The notes beneath the pieces are model-generated. The model was not told the origin of the DNA and ran no database searches. It saw only the letters and a list, made by a program, of their open reading frames with translations. DNA of 64,000 bases. Origin: Otatea glauca (Eukaryota > Streptophyta > Magnoliopsida > Poales > Poaceae). Positions 1-11,800 of this stretch are shown here, one piece after another. Made by a program: the position numbers and the translations under genes. Where the stretch lies: the NCBI GenBank assembly GCA_036346275.1, contig CM070719.1:15107185-15171184 (forward strand), read 5' to 3'. Each line of letters starts with the position of its first letter. Position 1 is the first letter of the stretch.

Positions 1-1279
1 GTACTATGTCGGCACAACACGGCTCAACTTCCACCTACTGTGAACCTAGTAGGGAACATGTGCAGAATTTGGTTTTAACATGCCCAAATTCTAATTTTCG
101 TTGCTTCCAGAAACAATGTGTCATAAAATGCACTGAACGGAACGTGGTGTAGGCTTCTCGGAATTGTATGCTTCCCGGGTATATTTTTGGTGTCACAGGG
201 AATACTTAAATGCCCCTCTTCATGCTGCAGTGTACCCCGGTAGCAATTGAAGGGAGGCACTCGGGACAGGTTTTTTTAGACCGGTTCAAGGCACTGTGGG
301 TACGGTTCAGTTTAAAGCTCGTCAGACACGAAGTAAGCTGTACTGTGCCGGGCTTGAGAACTGGGCACGATAGGTGGCACGGCTCGGCACGACAATGTAG
401 TACGAGCTGTGCCAGGCCCAATGACCTAGGGTATGAGGAAGAAACCCAGTATGAAAGTCAACGATCCGCAGAGTATGAGCCTTATGGATGCATCCAGTAG
501 CATGGACACCACCCCTGCTGCCGACACCTGAGAGAGACGAGCAAGAGGGGAGAGAGAGAATGAGAAATGGTATAAAAAGCTGCTCTCTCTCGCCTGTCTC
601 TCTCAATCTCTCTCAGCTCTCTCTTTCTCCCTCACCCGTCTCTCTCAATCTCTCTCTCTCTCTCGCCCATCGCTCTCACTCTGTATCGCCTGTCTCCCTC
701 ACTCTCTTTCTCGCCCATTACCCCCTCTCTCGCCCATATTAGTATATCCCCCTTACTCTCTGTAACTGTTCTAGAATAAATAAATTTTAGTTCTTTTTCC
801 ATAATATTTGTGTCCACTACCTCAACTCCATACGTCTTCAGCTCATTTTCTCTCATCGCAATAGTGCAAATGGGTTGGACTTGGGCTGACATGGTATGAA
901 GTAGATACGAAGAGCAAATGGACCATACCCAGGCTCGCCGAAGGTGAGCCGGGCCGCCACGACGGGCACAACGGACTATGGCGCCCGGCCTGACACGACG
1001 CCCACCTAGTAGCAATGGAAAACTAGGAAAAGATGGACTTAGCAATGCGAGTCGAAGTTACTGTTGTAGAGATGCGTAACCTCGACAAATTTACATGTTT
1101 TTGCCTCCTAGTAGCGTCCATTTTTTTTTCTACAAACAATGACATTAATAGTTGGTTTGCTGTGTCATGTATGAACAGTAACATGGCGGCATTATGTGCT
1201 CCCTGTCTGGCCCAACACCATCTGCCATGATGTAATAACTCAACACAAAACCTGAAACCCAAAACCCGCTTCTCCGCTC
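1..1279. other. Intergenic, worn repeat; no gene seen
   Basis: I see no credible coding region here. There is a TATA-like word TATAAAAAG at 571-579, directly followed by a CT-rich stretch and then AATAAATAAA at 775-784. That order (TATA, transcribed CT tract, polyadenylation-like signal) resembles a decayed LTR or a dead promoter, but I could not find LTR ends. GC-rich words built on cggcacg/gccgggc lie at about 345-420 and 940-1010, on both sides of the CT tract, as in many grass repeats. The identity is unresolved. Confidence 0.5.
581..740. repeat. Interrupted CT-rich microsatellite
   Basis: About 160 bp of almost pure pyrimidine made of (CT)n runs, broken by repeated tgtctc, caatct and gcccat words. 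It starts two bases after the TATA-like word at 571-579, so it could have been a transcribed 5' leader. It codes for nothing recognisable. Confidence 0.8.
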
Positions 1280-1287
1280 TATAAATA
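1280..1287 (+). promoter_or_regulatory. TATA box of the LFS-like gene
   Basis: TATAAATA lies 87 bp before the ATG at 1374. A start of transcription about 30 bp downstream would give a 5' UTR of about 60 nt, normal for a plant gene. Inference from motif and spacing only. Confidence 0.7.
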
Positions 1288-1373
1288 CGCAAAGCAAACA
1301 GTATAGATGTCACATATATGTCACAGACGTACGCTTAGACACGTACAGCTACATTTGGTCGTTGTCGGCGAGC

Positions 1374-1925
1374 ATGGCGGCGGCGAGGAAGTGGGGGTGG
1401 GCTGGGATGGTGGCGTCGGCGGTGCCGGGGGCGACGGCGGACGAGGCTTGGGCGCTGCTGTCCGACTTCCTGGCGTTCCACCGGTGGCACCCGCGCGTCG
1501 CCAAGTGCTGGCGCGTCTCCGGCGCGCCGCTCGCGCCCGGGTGCGTGCGCTACTGCGAGGGGGAGCCCCGCGGCGACGGGATGGACGCCGACTGGGCGCA
1601 CGAGACGCTCCTCGAGCACGACGCCGCCCGCCGCCGCCTCAGCTACGAGATGAACGACAACAACATGGGCTTCGGCAGGTTCTTCGCCACTTTCAGCGTC
1701 GCCGATCTGAGCTCTCCCGGCGCCGGCTGCGAGCTGCGGTGGGAGTTCGAGTGCGAGCCCGTGGTCGGCACGGCCAAGGAGGCACTCGCCGCGCGGCTGC
1801 AGGCCGGGCTCGACGGCATGGCGCGCCGGGTGCAGGATGCTGTGCCCCTCCTGGCGGACACTGCTGCCGCCGTGGCGCTGGAGGCCACCGGCGATCTCAA
1901 GCTGGGCACGTCCATTGCTATTTAA
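1374..1925 (+). CDS. Lachrymatory-factor-synthase-like protein (SRPBCC/START fold)
   Basis: An intact, intronless 183-residue protein and the only intact host gene I can support. The start is the ATG at 1374, giving MAAARKWGW; an upstream TTG at 1362 is open in the same frame but is not a plausible plant start. Family landmarks visible are WALLSDFLAFHRWHPRVAKC near the N-terminus, PGCVRYCEG about 45 residues in, WAHETLLEHDAARRRLSYEM mid-protein, and NNMGFGRFFATFSV before the last strands. These fit the plant polyketide-cyclase/Bet v 1-like (SRPBCC) group annotated as lachrymatory-factor-synthase-like. Most such grass proteins have no proven substrate, so onion-type sulfenic-acid chemistry should not be assumed; the fold suggests binding of a small hydrophobic ligand. 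No signal peptide is seen, so it is probably cytosolic. GC-rich codon use contrasts sharply with the AT-rich transposons beside it. START-related ABA receptors are a less likely alternative. Confidence 0.85.
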   Translation: MAAARKWGWAGMVASAVPGATADEAWALLSDFLAFHRWHPRVAKCWRVSGAPLAPGCVRYCEGEPRGDGMDADWAHETLLEHDAARRRLSYEMNDNNMGFGRFFATFSVADLSSPGAGCELRWEFECEPVVGTAKEALAARLQAGLDGMARRVQDAVPLLADTAAAVALEATGDLKLGTSIAI

Positions 1926-2716
1926 GAAGCAGCGCGCGGTTTGTGTCGATCTGTAGTTCGATTTTCGATTTTTTTAGATAACAGAAGAATAACCTTCTGG
2001 CCTCTGCATTGTGAGATGCACATAGCCAATTCGATTTTCGATGCACTTGTATAATCGGAAGGTCTTGAAATGTCGCAGATGATTTCTTTTTTAAAAAAAG
2101 GCTGGCCTCTCGTGTGCTACATATGTAAGTTCTGATAGCAGAGTAACTAAATAAGATGTTAATCCCTCACACACACAAGAAAAAAGATGTTAACGTTGCC
2201 AACCGGTGTCGAACCAGGTTATGCGGATAGCAGACGTCAGGTAGATATATTTGTGGATTTTTCGAGATATCTTATGATGTCTTTGTTCCAATTTAAAGGG
2301 CAAGAGGTTAATATTACTCTGTGTACTTATGCATGGAAACATGTTCGATTGGTAATGAAAAATAACAATGTGAAAAGTATAAAGCATCAGCCATTTCATG
2401 TAACAGAAAAGATCGAATGATGAGAGAAGCAATTGACCAATCTTTGCGGCATGCAAATAAAACCATTGCATCTTGTACTTTTGATAGAATTGTATAAATT
2501 ATTAGTAGAATAATTGTACTTGGAATGAAATGATGTCTTGTTTATTGTAGCTATGTTACGTAGGACAAAAAATATATATAGTTGCAACCAACTCAATGGG
2601 CCTCTTTGATTTTTAGCATTTAAAAAATGCAGGAATAAGAAAAAAAAATATAGACATCATCACTGAACTCCCTTCAATAATAAATATCACCGACGCCAAA
2701 AAAAAGTCTCTAGGAC
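1926..2716. other. 3' flank of the LFS-like gene and transposon junction
   Basis: AT-rich sequence with no reading frame I believe. The first part should hold the 3' UTR of the upstream gene. The minus strand at about 2205-2215 carries GGTTCGACACC, which fits a tRNA B box, but no A box or cloverleaf accompanies it. The stretch from about 2600 is the 3' flank of the minus-strand copia element, and I could not find that element's 3' LTR in it. Confidence 0.5.
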
Positions 2717-5700
2717 TTAAACTGTAACTCCAACCAAGATTGAGCATAGCTCAAACTTAGTAAATGAAATTGTCTTTGTCATCATATCAGCGGGATTATC
2801 ATGGGTACTTATCTCGGATATTTTGATATCACCTTGAGCAATGATATCTCGAATATAATGATACCTCACATCAATGTGTTTTGTTTTCTCATGATACATC
2901 TGATCCTTTGTGAGGTAAATAGCACTTTGACTGTCACAAAATAAAGTAACACAAGAAGTAACCCCGTTGAGCTCAGTGTACAAAACTCTCAACCAAGTAG
3001 CTTCTTTACATGCTTCAGAAATAGCCATATATTCAGCTTCAGTAGTTGAAAGAGCAACAGTAGCTTGCAAGCTTGCTTTCCAACTGACAGCACAACCACC
3101 AATAATGAACAAATAACCTGTGAGAGATCTCCTCTTATCTATGTCACTAGCATAGTCAGAATCAATATAACCAACAAGCTCATCTCCAGATTTTCCAAAT
3201 TGCAAACAAGCATTAGAAGTACCATGCAAGTATCTAAAAATCTACTGAACAGCTTTCCAATGCTCTTTCCCAGGATTAGCCATGTATCTACTGACAACAC
3301 TTAGTGCATGAGATAAATCAGGACGAGAACAAACCATGGCATACATAAGAGAACCAACTGCACTGGAATATGGAACTCTAGACATATACTCAATATCATC
3401 ATCTGACTCTGGACATAAAGCTAAAGATAATCTGAAATGTGCAGCTAAAGGAGTACTCACTGGTTTTGCATCATGCATATTAAAGCGACGAAGGATCTTC
3501 TCAATATAACCTTGTTGACTAAGGTATAATCTACCAGATTTTCTTGCTCTAATAATTTCCATGCCAAGAATTTTCTTTGCTGCACCTAAATCCTTCATCT
3601 CAAATTCTTTACTCAATTGTGCCTTTAGTTTAGCTATTTCTAACTTATCTTTTGCAGCGATCAACATATCATCAACATAAAGAAGCAAATATATAGCTGA
3701 ACCATTAACAGTTTTCATGTAAACACAGCTACCATAATTTGATCGCTTAAAACCATAAGAGAGCATAAATGAGTCAAATTTCTTGTACCATTGCCTAGGG
3801 GATTGTTTTAAGCCATAAAGAGATTTCTTCAATCTACAAACAAGGTGTTCTTTTCCAGGAATAACAAATCCTTCAGGTTGGTCCATATAAATATCTTCCT
3901 CTAACTCTCCATGCAAGAATGCAGTTTTAACATCTAATTGCTCAAGTTCATAATCATGCATGGCAACAATACTGAGTAGAGTGCGAATAGAACTGTATTT
4001 CACAACAGGAGAAAATACATCATTGAAATCAATACCTGGAATCTGGCTATAGCCTTTACCAACCAACCTTGCTTTATACCTTACTGAATCAGTAGAAGAA
4101 ATACCTTCTTTTCTTTTGAAAATCCATTTACAACGGACAGCCTTCTTGTCAAATAGGCAATTTTACTAAATCCCATGTACCATTCTTCTCAAGTGACTCC
4201 ATCTCATCTTGCACAGCGGTCATCTAATTTTTACAATCAGAAGTAATAACCTCAACATAATTAGAAGGTTCAACATTATTGTCAATTTCTTCTGCAACAC
4301 TTAAAGCATAAGAAGCAATATCACATTCTTCAATAAATCTTTTGGGTGGATGAATAGACCTCCTAGGTCTGTCATTAGCAATAGAATGTTGTGGAGGCTG
4401 CACAACTGGAGAAGAATGCTCAACAATATGTGAATCATCAATAATAGGTGCATCCTGAACATCAATACTATTATTTTATGGTGTATGTTTTGAATCAATA
4501 AGGTGCTCCACCTGCACACTAGTCTTCTGTTGTTTCTCAATAGGAACATTAATATCCAATTTATCATTTAGCATAACAGATTCATTAAAGATAACATTCC
4601 TGCTGATAACAACCTTTTGTGTTTGAGGATTCCACAATTTATAACCTTTAACACCAGATTTAGAACCAAGAAAGATGCACTTAATAGCTCTAGGCTCCAA
4701 TTTACCATTATCAACGTGAGCATAAGCAGTGCAACCAAACACTCTCAATTGTGAATAATCAGCTGGAGAACCAGACCATACCTCAATTGGAGTTTTCTTA
4801 TCAATAGCAATGGAGGGAGACCGATTAATAAGATAGCAAGCAGTGGAAGCAGCTTCAGCCCAAAAATGCCTTTGCAAACCAGCATTAGACAACATACAAC
4901 GGGCCCTTGAGATAATGGTTCTGTTCATACGCTCAGCTACACCGTTTTGTTGTGGATTACCAGAAACAGTGTAGTGACGCACAATACCTTCAGACTTGCA
5001 ATATGAATTAAATTCATCGAGCAATTCCATCCCATTATCGATCGAAGTTTCTTTACCTTCTTTTCAGTTTGCTTTTCAATCATCACCTTCCACTCTTTAA
5101 ATGCTGAAAATGCTTCTGATGTATGCTTCAAAAAATAAGGCCAAACTTTTCTAGAATAATCATCAATAATTGTTAACATATAACGAGCACCTCCAAAAGA
5201 AGTCTTACGAGATGGCCCCCATAAATCAGAATGCACATAATCAAGAATACCTTCTGTAGTATGAACAGAAGTGTTGAATTTTACCCTCCTATGCTTACCA
5301 AATATGCAATGCTCACAAAAATCCAATTTTCCATTATATCCATCAAGATGTCCTCCTTTACTCAATACTGCCAAACCCTGTTCACTCATATGTCCAAGAC
5401 GTTTGTGCCAAAGATTAGCAATATCGGGTGATGAATGTGAAGAAACAAAGACATCACCTATAATTTTAGTGCCTTGAAGACGATATAAATTGGTAGATTT
5501 CAAATCACCTTTCATAACAATAAGAGAACCTTTTGATACTTTCAAAATTCCATTGCCACCAGAAAACTTATACTCTTTAGAGTCAAGAGTACTCAAAGAA
5601 ATAAGATTCCTTGTCATACCTAGAACGTGCCTCACATCTGTCAAAGTTCTGATAATGCCATCATGCATCTTGATTTGAACAGATCCAATGCCAACAATAG

Positions 5701-6718
5701 GACGTGGCGAATCATCACCCGTCCTAACAGAACTAGCATCTTTAACAGACTCATAAGTGATGAACCAATCTCTATTAATGCATATATGAAAAGAAGCAGC
5801 AGAATCAATAATCCATTCATCACCACTACTAACACATCCAACAAAAGCAACAAGGGTCTCACCATCCGAAATACTATCAGCAGAAGCAACAGAAGCTTTA
5901 CCTTCATCATCAAGTTTACCTTTTGGTTTGTAGGTGCCGTTCCTCTTTTCCTTGTTCTTTATCTTATAGCATTTAGATATGTCATGATTATTTTTCTTAT
6001 AATATCTGCAGAATTTTTCTTTACCTCTGGACTTAGAACGGCCCCTGTAACTGCTTGAACTTCTGCCTCTATACCCATTATATGATTTCTTTTCTTTTGT
6101 TCGTCCCCGAACAGACAAAGCTTCACCATACAAACTGGAACTTTTAGAAGACACCATTAATTTCATCTCTTCTTTTGCATGTAAGGCCTCATAAACTTCA
6201 GCAACAGTTAATGTATCACGACTATATAAAATAGTGTCTCCAAAATTTGAAAATGACGGAGGTAGGGAACACAAAAGAATAAGACCTAGATCCTCATCTT
6301 CAAATTTTACCTCCATAGACTCAAGGTCAAAAACGATCTCCTTAAAGGCCGATAGGTGATTTAACACAGAACCACCCTCTTGCAACTTGTGCGAAAATAA
6401 TTTCTTGTTCACATGCATCTTGCTAGTAAGGTCTTTGGACATGCAAATTGATTCCAATTTTAACCATAAAGTAGCTGCAGTTTTCTCCTGCAAAACCTCT
6501 TGCAAAACATTATTTGATAAATAAAGATGAATTTGAGATAAAGCCTTACGATCCTTTCTTTTTTCTTAATCAGTCCAGGCCTTTTGATCTTTGTTCCCAA
6601 ATTTATCAAGCGCATCGTCTAGGTCAGTGTGCGCAAGAATTGCTCTCATTTTGACTTGCCATAGAGAAAACCTAGTGTCACGATATAACAGAGGAATATC
6701 ATAATTCAATGTGGCCAT
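2717..6718 (-). pseudogene. Broken gag-pol of the Tnt1-like copia element
   Basis: Starts at the ATG at 6718 (MATLNYDIPLLY). Domains in order: gag (UBN2-like) to about 6100; a degenerate zinc knuckle (CRYYKKNNHDISKC, second Cys replaced by Tyr); protease (WIIDSAASFHIC); GAG-pre-integrase (LWHKRLGHMSEQG...CEHCIFGK); integrase core (HSDLWGPS); reverse transcriptase with YVDDM; RNase H ending near 2717. Damage: in-frame TAA at 6566; a frameshift at about 5035-5045 in the integrase core; TTA/TAA at 4476; a TAG replacing Trp near 4225; a frameshift near 4145; a TAG replacing Trp near 3242 between reverse transcriptase and RNase H. The YVDD catalytic motif itself survives. Long surviving frames of 522 and 274 codons suggest fairly recent death. 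No function is expected. Confidence 0.9.
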
Positions 6719-7451
6719 AATGCAGATAAATATTATTAAGTGCACAAGCAGGAAAAAATTTGGCTGAAAAACGAGCTTCTGGTAAAATTCCTGGTATGCG
6801 AAACTGGGTACGCGAAGAAAAAAATGGACTGAAACCGAGTAGCGCTCGGGTGCGCGAAGCAACATTCCTCAGCTGACGTCAGCGATGATGTCAGCAGTGC
6901 CGTCACGCTGTGGCTTGGTGGGATCTTCTGTTCGTGGCGCTGGAAGCCGAGCGGGGGCCGACGGCACGACGACGATGGCGGTGGCCCGATGGCGACGGCG
7001 AAGGCGGTGGCCCGAGCGCTACACAGGATCAGACGTCGCCGACCCGATTCGAGACGGAGATGACCGGCGGCGAGTGGCGTGTCGAGCAACTGAATGAAGA
7101 TGACGACGCTGGGCGCGAAGACGACAACGCCGGAGAAGACCGGGCGACGCGTGAGAAGCAGACCGGTGACACGCGACGAAGAAGACGAGAGGGCATTGGT
7201 GCCAGGCACGATGGTGGCGGCGCGCGCTGGTGGTGCGCGACGAGGAAGACCAGGTTGCGTGCGACGCGATGAAGAAGATGAAGCGAGCCGGCGAGTAGGC
7301 CGACCGGTCGACGAAGACGGCGACGACACGTCGGACGGCGGTGGCGCGGCGGGCAATGGAGGCACAGCGACCGAGGAGACCGGCGACAAATTCGATCAGG
7401 AAGATGAACAGTCGCGCCAAACAGATTTTTTTCTCGTGTGATTGATTCGAA
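6719..7451 (-). other. GC-rich 5' leader of the copia element
   Basis: About 730 nt between the primer-binding site and the gag ATG at 6718. The part from about 6880 to 7440 is strongly GC-rich with many cgacg/gccg words, while the LTR and coding body are AT-rich. It is open in several frames simply because stops are rare in such sequence; the predicted peptides are low-complexity Ser/Pro/Arg-rich. It could be a structured leader or a captured host fragment. No domain is recognised. Confidence 0.6.
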
Positions 7452-7463
7452 GCTCTGATACCA
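7452..7463 (-). promoter_or_regulatory. Primer-binding site (initiator Met-tRNA)
   Basis: TGGTATCAGAGC on the minus strand, the standard plant Ty1-copia site complementary to the 3' end of initiator methionine tRNA, two bases inside the LTR. It fixes the orientation of the element. Confidence 0.9.
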
Positions 7464-7465
7464 CT

Positions 7466-7735
7466 TGTTAGAAAATCAATCACGAAAACACGAGATGCAG
7501 ATTTTTATGTGGAAAACCCTTGTGGGAAAAAACCACGGGCGCCAATCGGCGATATCACTATTTGAGGAATTGTGTACAACGGCTAGAGTTTAAAATGAGC
7601 GTCTTACTGTCCCCAGCAGATTATAAGAGGTATTTATAGATGGATGAAGCGACTCGAGTCTAAACGGGCTACACCGAAATATAGGCTAAAGACGTCCCTA
7701 AAGCCCAAAGAGAAATTAGGATCAAATACCCAACA
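7466..7735 (-). repeat. 5' LTR of the 2.7-7.7 kb copia element
   Basis: A 270-bp LTR reading TGTTGGG...CTAACA on the minus strand, so both ends are the TG/CA type. A TATA box (TATAAATA) sits at complement 7631-7638, about 100 bp into the LTR. The inner end is two bases from the primer-binding site. There is no second LTR to compare, so the outer boundary rests on the TG/CA rule. Confidence 0.75.
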
Positions 7736-7937
7736 GCGTATGTACATCAGAGCCCAATCCAAGGCTTTAGACGATGTCTAACCTTCTGTTGGGATGTTCT
7801 TCGAATTTTTGCACAAACAGGAAAGTACTCGGAGCACATTACTTGAAACAAAATATGAAAAAAGAAAACGCTAAAGCTGCACAATGGTAGCCGACTTCAT
7901 TCCAAAAATAGGAGAAATTACCTGGATGCTCGTGTGA

Positions 7938-8418
7938 TGTAACATCCTAATTTTTGAGGTTTCAAAAATCGTTTGTGTTGATTAGGTTCTCCAAAGTTTT
8001 CACCAATTTCTCTTGAATTAATAAAGCTTAACTGCAAATTTCATGAACTAAAAAGATTTAATTTGAATAATCTAAACTTCAATTAATTTGAAACCATTTG
8101 TTTTGTTCCTTGTTCTGCACGGAATTTTTCTGTATTTTTTTGGGATTTTTTCAAGTTTATTTGCTATTTCCTTGGATTTATTTGAATTTCTAGCCTTTTC
8201 TTTTATTCGGAAACCAAATCTAAACTCCAATAATCTTTTAGGCTGAAATCCTTCACTGGCCATATCTTTCCATTTCCTCTTCCTACTCAACTTGGCCCAT
8301 CACCGCGCTGCAGCTGAGTAGCCCGCTCCACTGTCGCTGACTGGTGGGACCCACCTATCAACCACACGGTGTCATCTTGCCTGCAGACTCTGTCTTCTCC
8401 ACACATGTTTGTCCTAGA
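7938..8418 (+). repeat. Left part of a Tekay/Del-type Gypsy LTR
   Basis: Begins TGTAACATCC, the typical start of long grass chromovirus LTRs, followed by AT-rich sequence and then a GC-rich turn near 8290. It is interrupted at 8418 by a copia insertion and resumes at 13507. The family is assigned by style of sequence, not by a matched pair of LTRs. Confidence 0.55.
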
Positions 8419-8816
8419 TGTTGATGGTAATCCAGATTCTGTTAGATTCAAGATTCAGTTTGTGTCTTATGTTTTCGGATAGAAAACAGTAGCGTATCCC
8501 TTGATTGAAATAAGCTAGTTGTGCCACATTATCATATACTATTTTTAGAGTCCTAATTAGTCGGTTTGATTAGAGATATTTTTAGTAATGTAATCTTTAA
8601 TTTCCATATGTTTCGGTTTCCTATTTTGTAATCTTCAGTCAATGAAAGGAGAGAACCTCCAGGAAAACGTAGTAAGTTTGGCAGCACCAAAATTCCTTGT
8701 GTTTCCTGCTTCGTAAATTTCGTTTTCATTCTGAACTCCAGAGAGGTTACTCTGGTGTTCCTTTGTTCGATACAAGGTAGGGAGCAGAGGGCCTGTTGTC
8801 AAGGCTGCTCCCAACA
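8419..8816 (+). repeat. 5' LTR of the 8.4-13.5 kb copia element
   Basis: 398 bp, TGTTGATGG...CCAACA, ending two bases before the primer-binding site. It matches the 3' LTR over its full length with scattered substitutions and short indels, so the element is moderately young. Confidence 0.92.
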
Positions 8817-8818
8817 CT

Positions 8819-8830
8819 TGGTATCAGAGC
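8819..8830 (+). promoter_or_regulatory. Primer-binding site (initiator Met-tRNA)
   Basis: Exact TGGTATCAGAGC two bases after the 5' LTR, complementary to the 3' end of plant initiator Met-tRNA. Confidence 0.92.
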
Positions 8831-8836
8831 GGGTTC

Positions 8837-11800
8837 ATGCCCATGGCGTTCAACTCCCAGCAGGCAGCGAAGGAGAGCGGCGGCGTGCCGTTCCAGTGTC
8901 TGATGCTGACTTCGTCCAACTACACGACGTGGGCGATCAAGATGGAGGCGATCATGGATGCTCAGGGCGTCTGGGAAGCGGTCGAACCGGCGGCCGGAGT
9001 GGCCGTAGATGTAAAGAAGAACAAGGCAGCCCGTGCATTCATCTATCAGGCCATACCTGAAGATGTACTCTTGCAGGTTGCCAAGCAGAAATCTGCTAAC
9101 GAGCTTTGGGATGCACTCAAAACTCAGTACCTCGGTGCCGATCGGGTGAAGAAGGCACGACTACAGACATTGAAGAGCGAGTTCGAAGCTCTTCGGATGA
9201 AGGAAGGTGAGACTGTGGATGAATTTGCTGGCAAGCTGAGCGGCATGGCAAGCAAATACAGTGCTTTGGGAGAAACCTTGGAGGATCCAGCATTGGTAAG
9301 GAAGCTTCTCGACTCGGTACCTGACAAGTTTTTCCAGCTTGTCGCCTCGATCGAACAATATTCCGATCTGGAGACGATGTCGTATGAAGAAGCAATTGGA
9401 CGCTTGAAGGCATACGAGGAGCGTATACGCCTCCGAGCGTCCAATGTCAATAGCAGTACTGATGGCCAGCTCTTGCTCACCCATGCCGAGTGGCAAGCTC
9501 GACAGAAAAGTGGCAGTAAGGACTCGTCATCAAGCAAAAACAGGTCCGGTACCGACAACCTAGAAGGACATGCCTGGAGCAGAGGGCGTGGTCGCTGGCG
9601 GGGCCGAGGTAGAGGAGGACGCAGTAACTCCATGTCACAGCGTCAAGAGATAAATTCCCGTCAAGACGGCGCTAGCACTGGTAGAGACAAGAGTCATATT
9701 AAGTGCTTTAATTGTGACAAGCTGGGGCACTACGCTTCTGAATGTCGTAGCAAGCGTCGAGATGAGGAGGTGAACTTGACCCTTGGCCAAGAAGATCAGC
9801 CGGCTTTGATGATGGCTCTGTGCAAGGAGGAGCCACGAGAGACTATGCTGCTAAATGAAGGTAATATTATACCTGAATTGATGGAGGCAGAAGTGATCTT
9901 GGTACACATAAGAAGCAGTTGACTTCAGGACTGTGGTGTTTGGATAACGGAGCAAGCAACCACATGACCGGGGAGAGATCTTTCTTCACAGAACTTGATG
10001 AAGGGATCGTTGGGCAAGTGAGATTTGGTGATGGATCAACAGTGCAGATAAAGGGTAAAGGATCAATCTTGTTTGAATGCAAGAATGGAGACCATCGACT
10101 GCTGACTGAGGTATATTTTATTCCGAACCTTCGCAATAATATACTGAGTATTGGACAGTTAGCAGAGGAAGGTAGCAGAATTGTTATTGATGGCAGCTAC
10201 CTATGGTTATTTGAACGAAGTGGGACGCTCTTGATGAAGATCAATCGTTCAACTAATCGTCTTTACAAGATCATGTTGAAGATTGGCTCACCAGTGTCTC
10301 TCTTACATAGCATCGAAGAGATGGGGTGGCTCTGGCATGCAAGGCTGGGGCATCTCAACTTCGGGGCACTCAAACACATGGTGGACAGACAGATGGTGCG
10401 AGGCGTGCCAAGAATCGAGCACCCCACGCAATTGTGTGAAGCTTGCCTGGTAGCCAAGCAAAGCAGATTGCCGTTTCCATCTCTGTCCTTATATCGAGCT
10501 AATGAGCCACTTAGTTTGGTGAATGCAGATCTTTGTGGTCCCATTACACCTCACACACTAGCCGGTAACAAGTATTTTCTCTTGTTGGTTGATGATTTCA
10601 GTAGAATGATTTGGGTGTATATGATTAAGTCTAAGGATGAAGCATTGTGTGCTTTCAAGAAATTCAAGGCCACTGTAGACAATGAGAAGACTCAGAGAAT
10701 TAAGATGCTGCGTACAGACCGTGGAGGGGAGTTCCTCTCACGGCAATTTGCTGAGATGTGCGAAGAAAGCGGAGTGCAGCACCATCCACAGCTCCTTACT
10801 CGCCGCAGCAAAATGGCGTGGTGGAACGCCGGAATTGTACTGTGCTAGCCATGACAAGAAGCTTACTGAAGGCATTATGTGTATCCGGAAGATTGTGGGG
10901 AGAGGCTGTTCGGCATGCAGTTTGTTTGCTGAATCGTTTGCCAACCAAAACACTGAAGGATGCCACACCTTATGAAGTCTGGACTGGGAGGACACCAAGT
11001 CTTGAGCATCTAATAGTGTTTGGTTGTGTGGCGCACATGAGAGTGCCTGCAGTTCATCTAAAGAAATTAGATGACAGAAGCAAACCTCTTGTGTACCTTG
11101 GGGTGGAGCCTGGAAGTAAGGCACATCGTTTGTTTGATCCAATTCTCAACAAACTTCATGTGAGCAGGGATGTGGTGTTTGAAGAAAATCGAGGCTGGAA
11201 GTGGGATGGATTGGAAGCTAGCAGTGACTCAGAGGTTGCAGAATTCACTGTGGCAGAACCAACATACTCTACTTCTGAAGATCAGTCAGTGCAGGAGCAG
11301 CAAGAATCTACACATCTAGATTCTGAAGATCAGTTCATACAAACACCACCAACAGCAGAGAATTGGCAGCAGTCATCACCAACTACTCCTGGAGCGCCAG
11401 GACAAGTCTCCGAAGTGACACCAAATGCACCACCCAGTCCACTTGTCTGGCAATCGCCAAATTCTGATACTGATGAGGAAGCTCAACCAAAGTTCGGATC
11501 ATCGGCGAAATATATGGGGAAACGAGGAGATCGAAGTTCCTGCAGAAGAATTATTCTTGACTGCAATGGAAGAGCCAAGTACCTTTCATGAAGCAGCAAA
11601 GGAAGATAAATGGGTAGAAGCCATGGAACAGGAGGTAGGAGGTTGAGTCAATAGAGAAGAACAACACTTGGGAATTAACTGAGCTTCCATTAGGACAAAA
11701 GCCCATTGGTCTCAAATGGGTTTACAAACTGAAGAAAAATGCTAATGGCCAAATTCAGAAGTACAAAGCAAGGTTGGTCGCGAAGGGGTATGTGCAGCGA

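Larger units (their letters stand above)
2717..7735 (-). mobile_element. Ty1-copia retrotransposon (Tnt1-like), 3' LTR missing
   Basis: Read on the minus strand, the order is 5' LTR (7735-7466), primer-binding site, a GC-rich leader, gag, protease, integrase, reverse transcriptase and RNase H, which is copia order. The protease motif (WIIDSAASFHIC) and integrase resemble the Tnt1/Tork group. The element is dead, with at least three nonsense changes and several frameshifts. No 3' LTR is recognisable below 2717, so the 3' end is truncated or replaced. The 5 bp outside the 5' LTR are gcgta (7736-7740), and no matching duplication was found at the other end. Confidence 0.85.

Noticed and set aside
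1307..1981. 224-codon plus-strand frame overlapping the LFS-like gene
   Set aside because: Arg/Ala/Gly-rich shadow frame of the GC-rich real gene; no family features.
2200..2216. tRNA B-box-like GGTTCGACACC on the minus strand
   Set aside because: No A box, no cloverleaf, weak T-stem; probably chance or a very old SINE scrap.
6736..7483. Minus-strand frames of 150-217 codons and plus-strand frames in the GC-rich leader
   Set aside because: Low-complexity Ser/Pro/Arg products open in several frames at once, explained by rare stop codons in GC-rich sequence.
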